Assembly (NCBI RefSeq): GCF_041262525.1
Contig: NZ_JBGCCK010000021.1
Coordinates: 62,001-126,000 of the forward strand
Source of the DNA: Streptacidiphilus sp041262525
Lineage (GTDB): Bacteria; Actinomycetota; Actinomycetes; Streptomycetales; Streptomycetaceae
Direction of reading: 5' to 3'
DNA length: 64,000 nt
Shown: piece after piece, positions 50,505-57,782 of the stretch
How positions within the stretch are numbered: the first letter of the stretch is position 1
How the letters are laid out: each line of letters starts with the position of its first letter
Position numbers and translations under genes: made by a program
Notes under the pieces: model-generated
Seen by the model: the letters and a program-made list of their open reading frames with translations, nothing else
What the model was told of the DNA's origin: nothing
Databases searched by the model: none

Positions 50505-51959
50505 TTATCGGGGGTATCTGGTGTTGGGGGGTGGTGGGGTGTCGGGTGGTGGGACGGCTTGGGGTTGGCCGTTGATCATTTCGAGTTCCCAGCCGGTTTG
50601 GTGGAGGTCGGTGTGGTGTTCGCCGCACAGGAGGGCGAGGTTGTCGAGGCTGGTGGTGCCGCCGTCGGCCCAGTGGGTCAGGTGGTGTGCTTCGCACCAG
50701 GTCGGGGGGCGGGTGCAGCCGGGCCAGACGCAGTGCCGGTCCCGGGCGATGACCGCGTCGCGCAGGTGGGCGGGGACGGTGCGGGTGGCGCGGCCGATGG
50801 AGACGGGCTTGTCCTGGCCGCGCGTCAGGATGACGCGGAGCTGACAGTCGCAGGCTTCCTTTCGGGCCTGCCAGGCGGGGAGCTGGTAGCCCCGGGTCGT
50901 GGTCGCCGCCACCCGAGGGCGCAGCAGCCCCGACAGGTCATCCTCACCCTCTTCGGGCTCGTCGTCCTCGGACTCGGTGTGGTCGAGGGTGGGGTGGGTG
51001 GGGCAGGTGTTCCGCAGGGCGTCGAGGTCCGCGATGAGCGTGAGGTGCGGACGCTGACCGCCCGTGGTGGGGAGCTTGTCCGATCCGAGCGCGAGGTCGG
51101 CGACGGTCTCGATGGCGTCGCCCATCCGCTCCGCGTGGGTGCGCGGGTCCCCGTCGACGGGAGCGCCCATGGCGGCCTCGAGGGCGACGCGGAGCTTCTC
51201 CCCCACCACCGGCGACAGTTCACCGGACAGGACCCAGAACGGGTCGTCCGAGGTGCCGGTCGGGGACAGCTTCGCCCAGGACTGGAAGCTCGCGGGAACG
51301 TCCTCGTTCTTGGGGTCTTCCTCGGCGACGAGGTGGGCGTGGACCTGCTGGGCGGCCGTCCGCAGCCCCGCGAGGTGCAGGACCTTGGCCTGGGCGATGA
51401 GGAGTTCCTCGGCCTGCCGGCGGGCCTGGGGGTCCTCGACCGGGGCGATCTCCCTCGCGATGACCTCGACCTGGCTGGAGGACAGCTCACCGGACGCGAG
51501 GGCGGTGCGGACGCTGCGGAGCTTGTCCAGGTCCCGGGCCCGGCCGACCAGGTGGTTCGCGTGCTTTTCCGCGAGCTGCCCGTGGGTGCGGAGGAAGCCC
51601 TTCGTGCTGCGGGACCGGACGGCGGTGGCGCCGCCGGTGCGGTCGAACACCGCCAGGCGGCGCGCCAACTCCGCGCCGACCATTTCCTCGAACCGCACCA
51701 AGGCAAGGAGTTGCTCGGACTGGAACCGGGCTCCGGCCGCGTGCAGCACCTCGTCGTCCTCCGCCGCCAGAGCAGCAAGGAACGAGAGTGCGGAAGCGGG
51801 CAGGGTACGGAGGGGCTCCGCACAAGCGCGGGCCTGGCGGGAAGACTTGGGGGTCAGCGGGTCCGCACGGAACACATCCCCGAGCGAGGGGCCAGAACAG
51901 CCCTCACCCATGGACGCATCTCCGTCTTCACACCCGCCCCCGAACATCGAGGCGTCCAT
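50505..51959 (-). CDS. HNH endonuclease with DUF222 domain (13E12-type)
   Basis: A 484-residue protein. The N-terminal two-thirds is DUF222 (helical; from ASALSFLAALAAEDDEVLHAAGARFQSEQLLALVRFEEMV), and the C-terminal part is an HNH nuclease (RDRHCVWPGCTRPPTWCEAHHLTHWADGGTTSLDNLALLCGEHHTDLHQTGW) with the Cys pairs of a zinc site and the H-H...N...H catalytic core. Such proteins occur in many copies in actinobacteria and behave like mobile or selfish genes, but no ends of an element are visible here. The start is uncertain: ATG 51959 is used; a GTG at 51989 is also open. Confidence 0.88.
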   Translation of the reverse strand: MDASMFGGGCEDGDASMGEGCSGPSLGDVFRADPLTPKSSRQARACAEPLRTLPASALSFLAALAAEDDEVLHAAGARFQSEQLLALVRFEEMVGAELARRLAVFDRTGGATAVRSRSTKGFLRTHGQLAEKHANHLVGRARDLDKLRSVRTALASGELSSSQVEVIAREIAPVEDPQARRQAEELLIAQAKVLHLAGLRTAAQQVHAHLVAEEDPKNEDVPASFQSWAKLSPTGTSDDPFWVLSGELSPVVGEKLRVALEAAMGAPVDGDPRTHAERMGDAIETVADLALGSDKLPTTGGQRPHLTLIADLDALRNTCPTHPTLDHTESEDDEPEEGEDDLSGLLRPRVAATTTRGYQLPAWQARKEACDCQLRVILTRGQDKPVSIGRATRTVPAHLRDAVIARDRHCVWPGCTRPPTWCEAHHLTHWADGGTTSLDNLALLCGEHHTDLHQTGWELEMINGQPQAVPPPDTPPPPNTRYPR

Positions 51960-52051
51960 AGAACAATTGTGACACCCAAACAGCCCCACGCCAAGCCCAA
52001 ACCATCACCCACAAGAGTGAAAAACCCCAGCTCAGACCCCAATTGATGCTG

Positions 52052-53431
52052 TCATCGCGGCACCAGCGCCACCACATGTCCCTGCTGCCCGAACCCGTGC
52101 AGCAGATCCAGCCGCAGGCGCAGGTTCCCGATCCGCGCCAGCACCAGTCCCACCAGGCCGGCCGCCACCGCCGAGACCAGTCCGCACGCCAACAGGCCCA
52201 CGCGGGGGCCGTACTGCTGCGTCAGCCAGCCGACCAGCGGTGCGCCCAGCGGCGTTCCGCCCGCGAAGACCATCATGAACAGGCTCATCACTCGCCCCCG
52301 CATCTCCGGTGCCGTACGGAGCTGGACGAGCGCGTTCGCTGCGGTGTTGAAGGTGAGGCCGAGCAGGCCGACCAGCGTCAGCAGCGCGGCGAAGGTCCAG
52401 TAGCTGGGCGCGAGACCCGCACCGGCCTCGAGCAGACCGAAGCCCAGTGCCGCCGCGACCAGCAGCCGCAGGCGCGGACGGCTCCGCTTCGCCGCCAGGA
52501 GTGCTCCCACCAGCGAACCCACCGCCAGAGCGGTGTTGAGCAGACCGTACAACCCAGGACCGACATGGAAGACCGAGTACGCGAACCCCGAGAGCACCGT
52601 CGGAAAGTTGAAGCCGAAGGTGCCGATGAAGCCGATCAGCACGATCGGCCAGATCAGGTCCGGGCGTTCGGCGACGTAGCGCAGACCCTCCCTCAGCTGG
52701 CCCTTTTCGCGCGGCAGTTGTGGTGTGCGGCGCAGCTCGCTGGTGCGCATGGCCATCAGGCCGAGGATCACGGCCCCGAACGACAGGGCGTTGACGGCGA
52801 ATGCCCAGCCCGCGCCGACAGCGGCCATCAGGCCGCCTGCGACGGCCGGTCCGATGAGCCGTGCCGTCTGGAAGTTGGCCGAGTTGAGGCTGACCGCGTT
52901 GGCGAGGTCGGACTTGCCGACCATCTCGACGACGAAGGTCTGCCGGGCCGGATTGTCGACGACGGTCACCAGCCCCAGCAGGAAGGCGAAGATGTAGATC
53001 TGCTCCGCTCGCACGACCCCGGCCAGCGTCAGCACGGCAAGTCCTGCGGCGAGCAGACCCATCGCACCCTGGGTGAACATCAGCAGCTGCCGCTTCGGGA
53101 AACGGTCGGCGATCACGCCGCCGAAGAGGCCGAAGAGCAGCACAGGCAGGAACTGCATGGCGGTGGTGACGCCCACCGCGAGCGTGCTGCCGGTCAGGCT
53201 GAGCACCAGCCAGTCCTGCGCGATGCGCTGGATCCACGTCCCCGAGTTGGAGACGACCTGGCCGGCGAAGAAGTAGCGGTAGTTGCGGTTGTGCAGCGCG
53301 GAGAACATGCCGCCCCGTCGGCCGGTCCTCTTCTTCGCGGAAGTGGCTATTCGGTTGTTGTTGATGCTGTGGTTGGTGCGGTCGATCGTCTGGGCTTCGG
53401 TGGTCTCTGGCTCTCCGTGCGACGAATGCAA
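52052..53431 (-). CDS. MFS transporter (EntS-like), partner of the MarR gene
   Basis: A 459-residue major-facilitator permease with about twelve helices. Opening MFSALHNRNYRYFFAGQVVSNSGTWIQRIAQDWLVLSLTGS and the 2-3 loop FGGVIADRFPKRQLLMF match EntS/Bcr-like exporters. The start is inferred as TTG 53431 (AGGGGA nine bases upstream); no ATG fits well. It lies 80 bases downstream of a MarR-type regulator on the same strand, so it is probably a drug or metabolite exporter controlled by it. Confidence 0.85.
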   Translation of the reverse strand: MHSSHGEPETTEAQTIDRTNHSINNNRIATSAKKRTGRRGGMFSALHNRNYRYFFAGQVVSNSGTWIQRIAQDWLVLSLTGSTLAVGVTTAMQFLPVLLFGLFGGVIADRFPKRQLLMFTQGAMGLLAAGLAVLTLAGVVRAEQIYIFAFLLGLVTVVDNPARQTFVVEMVGKSDLANAVSLNSANFQTARLIGPAVAGGLMAAVGAGWAFAVNALSFGAVILGLMAMRTSELRRTPQLPREKGQLREGLRYVAERPDLIWPIVLIGFIGTFGFNFPTVLSGFAYSVFHVGPGLYGLLNTALAVGSLVGALLAAKRSRPRLRLLVAAALGFGLLEAGAGLAPSYWTFAALLTLVGLLGLTFNTAANALVQLRTAPEMRGRVMSLFMMVFAGGTPLGAPLVGWLTQQYGPRVGLLACGLVSAVAAGLVGLVLARIGNLRLRLDLLHGFGQQGHVVALVPR

Positions 53432-53511
53432 AAGCTTGCGTCCCCTGTGCGGTTGTCTTTCTCTTCTCTCCTCCGCATGCCTCAGTTGCGCGGGACGGGC
53501 GCAGTACGGGT

Positions 53512-53946
53512 CTAGAGCTGGGCCAGTCGTTCGAGGACGGGCGCGGCCGCGCGCAGCACGGCCCACTCCTCCTCGGTCAGACCGGACGCGAGTTCGGCGA
53601 GCCAGGCGTCACGCTTGGCCCGGCTCTGGTCGAGAATGCTCTCGGCCTGCTCGGTACTGCTGACGACCACCTGCCGGCGGTCCTGCGGGTGCGGCTCCCG
53701 CCGCACCAGACCCTTTTCCTCCAGCATCGCGATGATCCGCGTCATCGACGGCGGCTGCACGTGCTCGCGCTTGGCGAGCTCTCCCGGTGTGGCGCTGCCG
53801 CAACGGGCGAGCGTGGCCAGGACCTGCATCTCGGTGGGCGTGAGGGACTCCTCCACCCGCTGATTGCGCAACCGCCGAGCGAGCCGCATCACGGCGGAGC
53901 GCAGCGTGGCAACCGCTGCGTCGTCGTGCTCGGGCAACTCAGGCAT
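53512..53946 (-). CDS. MarR-family transcriptional regulator
   Basis: A 144-residue winged-helix dimer. The DNA-binding part reads LTPTEMQVLATLARCGSATPGELAKREHVQPPSMTRIIAMLEEKGLVRREPHPQDRRQVVVSST; the final helices (LERLAQL) dimerise. It is first in a two-gene unit with the MFS gene at 52052-53431. The ATG looks leaderless (TAAGGT ends seven bases upstream), and the promoter carries a direct repeat AAGGTAA and an inverted repeat TTAGC / GCTAA that suit autoregulation. Confidence 0.92.
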   Translation of the reverse strand: MPELPEHDDAAVATLRSAVMRLARRLRNQRVEESLTPTEMQVLATLARCGSATPGELAKREHVQPPSMTRIIAMLEEKGLVRREPHPQDRRQVVVSSTEQAESILDQSRAKRDAWLAELASGLTEEEWAVLRAAAPVLERLAQL

Positions 53947-53951
53947 GATGG

Positions 53952-53977
53952 TTACCTTAGCTCATTACCTTTGCTAA
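53952..53977. promoter_or_regulatory. MarR operator candidate
   Basis: TTACCTT at 53952-53958 and 53965-53971 (13-bp period), and the inverted repeat TTAGC / GCTAA (53957-53961, 53973-53977). It overlaps the presumed -10 and start point of the MarR gene. Confidence 0.5.
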
Positions 53978-54226
53978 AGAAAATGGATACCGCGCGGAAC
54001 GCCACTCCGCGTCAGCGTCGCGGTGGACGCCCCCGCGAGGGCGTTGCGTGATCGGTGACGCGGCATTCTGGTGGCATCCCCGCCCCGCAGGCGACCGGAT
54101 TCGTCAAGGCGGCCGACGCCGGTGCCGCCATCACGCACTCCGCCGCGTACGGCTGCTGCCCGCGCCCAGAGCGCGAGCGAGTGGTTGACTGAAGAGACGG
54201 TAGCCGGCGCCCGAAAGGATGCGGCC

Positions 54227-55609
54227 ATGGAATCGGACGGCGTCAGCGACGCGGCGCTCGCCGACCTCGGCGCCGGATTCGACGGGGCACTGATCCTTCC
54301 GGAGGATCCCGGGTACGACGACGCACGGACCGTCTTCAACGCGGCGATCGACCGCAGGCCGGCCGTCATCGCTCAGTGCGCCGGACCACCGGACATCGCC
54401 AGAGCCATCCGCTTCGGGCGCGAGCACGGGCTGGAGATCGCCGTACGGGGCGGCGGCCACAGCGTCGCGGGGATGGCGATCACCGAGGGCGGGATCGTCA
54501 TCGACCTGCGGCGGATGAACTCGGTGTCGGTCGACCCGGCTGCTCGGACCGCACGAGCCGGCGGCGGCACGACCATGGGCGACTTCGACCGCGCCACCCA
54601 GCCGTACGCGCTGGCGTGCACCGGCGGCCGGGTCTCCACGACAGGTCTGGCCGGACTGACGCTCGGCGGCGGGTCGGGTTGGCTGGAGCGCACCTTCGGG
54701 CTCACCTGCGACAACCTGCTGTCGGTCACGCTGGTGACCGCGGACGGCAGCACACTCCGCGCCGCCGAGGACGAGAACCCGGAGCTCTTCTGGGCGCTGC
54801 ACGGCGGCGGCGGAAACTTCGGGGTCGTCACCGAGTTCACCTTCCGGCTGCACCCGGTATCGACGATCACCTTCGCGCTGCTGCTCTGGGAGCCCGCCGC
54901 AGGGTTCGACGTCGGGCGGGCCTACCGCGACTTCATGGCGACCGCCCCGGACGAGGTCGGCGGCGGTTTCCTCTTCTGCACAGCGCCGCCCGAGGACTTC
55001 GTCCCCGAGTCCCTGGTCGGTCACCTCGCCTGCGGAGTCCTGCTCACGTACGTAGGCGGGGAGGAGGCTGCGAGGGAGGTGTTCCGGCCGATGCTCGAGC
55101 TCGGCCACGCATGTGCGGAGATGGCAGAGCTGCCGTACGCCGACTTCCAGTGCGCGCTGGACGACCCGCCGGGCTTCCGGAACTACTGGTCAGCGGAGTA
55201 TCTCGACGCTGTGCCGGACGAGGTCCTGAAACGCTTCTGCGAACGCGCCGATCAGATGATCACACCCTCGCCGTCGCAGCTGTACCTGCTCCCCCAGGGC
55301 GGCGCCGTGTCGCGGGGCCGAGCCGACTACCCCGTCCCTTGGCGAACCGCCTCGTGGGTCGTGCACCCGTACGGCATGTGGTCCGACGCCACCGACGACG
55401 AGCGTGGCCGGCGGTGGGTGCAGGAGACGCGGGCCGAGCTCAGGCCGTGGTCGACCGGCGCGGTCTACCTCAACTTCATCGGCCACGAGGGCCAGGAACG
55501 CGTCGTGGCGGGCTTCGGCCGGGCCAACTACGAGCGCTTGGCTGCGGTGAAGCGGCAGTACGACCCGGAGAACGTGTTCCACCTGAACCACAACGTCAGG
55601 CCTCAATGA
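54227..55609 (+). CDS. FAD-binding oxidoreductase (BBE / PCMH type)
   Basis: A 460-residue berberine-bridge-enzyme-like flavoprotein. The PCMH FAD domain covers about residues 30-210: RRPAVIAQCAGPPDIARAIRFGREHGLEIAVRGGGHSVAGMAI (the His that can bind FAD lies in GGGHS) and TTGLAGLTLGGGSGWLERTFGLTCDNLLSVTLVTADG. The BBE domain closes it with FRLANYERLAAVKRQYDPENVFHLNHNVRPQ. These enzymes oxidise sugars, alcohols or natural-product intermediates; the substrate is unknown. AAGGA seven bases before the ATG fixes the start. No export signal is seen. Confidence 0.9.
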   Translation: MESDGVSDAALADLGAGFDGALILPEDPGYDDARTVFNAAIDRRPAVIAQCAGPPDIARAIRFGREHGLEIAVRGGGHSVAGMAITEGGIVIDLRRMNSVSVDPAARTARAGGGTTMGDFDRATQPYALACTGGRVSTTGLAGLTLGGGSGWLERTFGLTCDNLLSVTLVTADGSTLRAAEDENPELFWALHGGGGNFGVVTEFTFRLHPVSTITFALLLWEPAAGFDVGRAYRDFMATAPDEVGGGFLFCTAPPEDFVPESLVGHLACGVLLTYVGGEEAAREVFRPMLELGHACAEMAELPYADFQCALDDPPGFRNYWSAEYLDAVPDEVLKRFCERADQMITPSPSQLYLLPQGGAVSRGRADYPVPWRTASWVVHPYGMWSDATDDERGRRWVQETRAELRPWSTGAVYLNFIGHEGQERVVAGFGRANYERLAAVKRQYDPENVFHLNHNVRPQ

Positions 55610-55700
55610 GATGCCGGGTGGCGCGGAACCGCCCTGCGGAGGGGTGCACCCAAGTCCGCGATCCGCGTCAGCCTTGCGCTCCCGGGCGTGGAACGCCAAA

Positions 55701-55728
55701 GGCGGCGGACCCGTCGAGATCCGCCGCC
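55701..55728. terminator. Bidirectional terminator between convergent genes
   Basis: GGCGGCGGA / TCCGCCGCC stem with a ten-base loop between the stops at 55609 and 55745. On the minus strand it is followed by TTT, so it ends permease transcripts best. Confidence 0.75.
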
Positions 55729-55744
55729 CGTCCCAGCCGCTAGC

Positions 55745-57202
55745 TCACTGCCCCAGACCCAGCGCCGGCATCAGGTAGTAGAACGCGAAGACCGCCGCCA
55801 CCGCGTACAGCGGGACCGGTACCTCGCGGCCACGGCCCGCCGCCAGGCGCAGCACGCAGAAGACGATGAACCCGATGCCGATCCCGTTCGTGATGCTGTA
55901 CGTGAACGGCATGATGATCATCGTCAGGAACGCCGGGACGGCGATCGTGAAGTCGGACCAGTCGATCTCGCGGATGCCGCTCGCCATGATCAGGAAGCCG
56001 ACCACCACCAGCGCTGGGGTGGCCGCCTGGGTCGGGACCATGGTCGCCAGCGGGGTGAGGAAGAGCGCCGCGGTGAAGAAGAGGCCGGTGACCACGCTGG
56101 CCAGACCCGTCCGCGCGCCTTCGCCCACGCCCGTCGTCGACTCGGCGAAGCAGGTGCCGGCCGAGCTGGAGGTCGCGCCGCCGGTGAGGGTCGCGATGCC
56201 GTCGATCATCAGGACCTTGTTCATGCCCGGCAGGTTGCCCTCGGCGTCCAGCAGGTGCGCCTCCTCGGAGACGCCCAGCACGGTACCCATGGCGTCGAAG
56301 AAGCACGACAGCAGCACCGTGAAGACGAAGAGAACGCCCGTCAGCACACCCACCTGGCTGAAGCCGCCGAAGAGGCTGACCTTGCCGATCAAGCCGAAGT
56401 CCGGCGTGGCGACCACGTGGCTCGGCAGGGCGGGGACGGTCAGGCCCCAGCTCTCGGCGGGGATCTTGGCGACCTTGTCCACGATCATCGCGAATACCGT
56501 CGCGACCACGATCGAGATCAGGATCGCGCCCGGGACCTTGCGGACCATCAGCACCAGGGTCAGCAGCACGCCGACGACGAAGATCAGCACCGGCCAGCCG
56601 GTCAGGTGCCCGTTGCCGCCGAGCTGAAGCGGGACCGTCGTGTGCGCGGCGTCGGGGATACGCGTGACGAAGCCGCCGTCGACCATGCCGATCAGCGCGA
56701 TGAAGAGGCCGATGCCGATGGCGATCGCCTTGCGCAGGCTCAGCGGGACCGCCGCCATGACGCGCTCGCGCAGGCCGGTGGCCACCAGAACCATGATCGC
56801 GAGGCCGGCCAGGACCACCATGCCCATCGCGTCCGGCCAGCTCATCTTCGGCGCGAGCTGCAGCGCGACGACGCTGTTGACGCCGAGGCCGGCCGCCAGC
56901 GCGATCGGGACGTTGGCGAAGACGCCCATCAGCAGCGTGGTGAAGGCCGCGGTGATGACCGTCGCGGTGACCAGCTGGCCGGTGCTCAGGTGATGGCCGA
57001 ATTTGTCCGTCGCAGAGGACAGGATGATCGGGTTCAGCACGATGATGTAGGCCATCGCGAAGAAGGTGGCAGCGCCGCCGCGGATCTCGCGGCCGAAGCT
57101 GGAGCCGCGCTCGGAGATCTTGAAGAAGCGGTCCAGCGCGCCGCCGGGCGGCTGGGATCCGGGGTCAGCGGGCGCGGTCATGGCGGTGGCCGACGAGGTC
57201 AT
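55745..57202 (-). CDS. NCS2-family purine permease (AzgA type)
   Basis: A 485-residue membrane transporter with about 12-14 helices. It has FFKISERGSSFGREIRGGAATFFAMAYIIVLNPIIL at the start, ANVPIALAAGLGVNSVVALQL and EESTTGVGEGARTGLASVVTG-like FAESTTGVGEGARTGLASVVTGLFF (conserved AzgA substrate-site region). It probably imports adenine, guanine or hypoxanthine with protons. ATG at 57202 is chosen: AGGAAC lies eight bases upstream; the longer open frame has no ribosome-binding site. I saw no purine riboswitch in the 240 bases before it. Confidence 0.9.
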   Translation of the reverse strand: MTSSATAMTAPADPGSQPPGGALDRFFKISERGSSFGREIRGGAATFFAMAYIIVLNPIILSSATDKFGHHLSTGQLVTATVITAAFTTLLMGVFANVPIALAAGLGVNSVVALQLAPKMSWPDAMGMVVLAGLAIMVLVATGLRERVMAAVPLSLRKAIAIGIGLFIALIGMVDGGFVTRIPDAAHTTVPLQLGGNGHLTGWPVLIFVVGVLLTLVLMVRKVPGAILISIVVATVFAMIVDKVAKIPAESWGLTVPALPSHVVATPDFGLIGKVSLFGGFSQVGVLTGVLFVFTVLLSCFFDAMGTVLGVSEEAHLLDAEGNLPGMNKVLMIDGIATLTGGATSSSAGTCFAESTTGVGEGARTGLASVVTGLFFTAALFLTPLATMVPTQAATPALVVVGFLIMASGIREIDWSDFTIAVPAFLTMIIMPFTYSITNGIGIGFIVFCVLRLAAGRGREVPVPLYAVAAVFAFYYLMPALGLGQ

Positions 57203-57445
57203 GGAGCGGTTCCTAGCGCGGAGCGTTCGGGCGGTGGGTCGATCGGTCCGGCAGTCACGATTCGAGCGACTAACACAGGAGGCTGAATACCGGTCGCTTC
57301 GACGCACTGGATCCAGCCATGAGTTCGATCGCGTCCAGTATCAAATAAACAAAATGTTTTGGCCATCTGCGCGCGTAGACTGTGCGAACATCCAACGCAA
57401 GCAGCGAACAGGCCCGCAAAACCCCGCGCTGTACGCTCGTGAACT

Positions 57446-57772
57446 GTGAAGATGCCGAGCCTCGTGAAGAAGACAGCCAAGCTGCCCTCCGCGCCGCCCA
57501 TGGAGGCGAACGACGTCGCCATCGTCACCGGCGGGACCGTGCTCTGGCTGATCGGCTTCCTGGTGCTGATCCCCTTCCACAGCTCCCTCGCCGCGCACGG
57601 CCGCGGCAACTGGCCGTGGATCTGCCTGGCCGGATTCGGACTGGGCCTGATCGGCATCTGGTACTGCCGCGGTCGGCGTCGGGCGATCCAGGCGGCGGCC
57701 GACCGAGCAGCGGCGATCCAGGAGGCCGAGGAGCGGCGCGCCCAGCAGGCGTCGGGAGACACCCCCGCCTAG
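57446..57772 (+). CDS. DUF2530 small membrane protein
   Basis: A 108-residue protein with two predicted helices: VAIVTGGTVLWLIGFLVLIPF and WPWICLAGFGLGLIGIWYCRG, followed by a charged Ala/Arg/Glu coiled tail (RRAIQAAADRAAAIQEAEERRAQQ). It matches actinobacterial DUF2530, function unknown. The GTG start appears leaderless (TACGCT ends eight bases upstream). The P-type ATPase gene follows by 10 bases, so the two are probably co-transcribed. Confidence 0.78.
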   Translation: MKMPSLVKKTAKLPSAPPMEANDVAIVTGGTVLWLIGFLVLIPFHSSLAAHGRGNWPWICLAGFGLGLIGIWYCRGRRRAIQAAADRAAAIQEAEERRAQQASGDTPA

Positions 57773-57782
57773 GGTCGGCCGT

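Noticed and set aside
50436..52046. Long plus-strand frame across the HNH gene
   Set aside because: It is antisense to a gene with clear DUF222 and HNH motifs and has no recognisable domain or ribosome-binding site.
57203..57445. Purine riboswitch before the NCS2 permease
   Set aside because: No three-way-junction pattern or conserved purine-aptamer loops could be recognised in the 240-base region.
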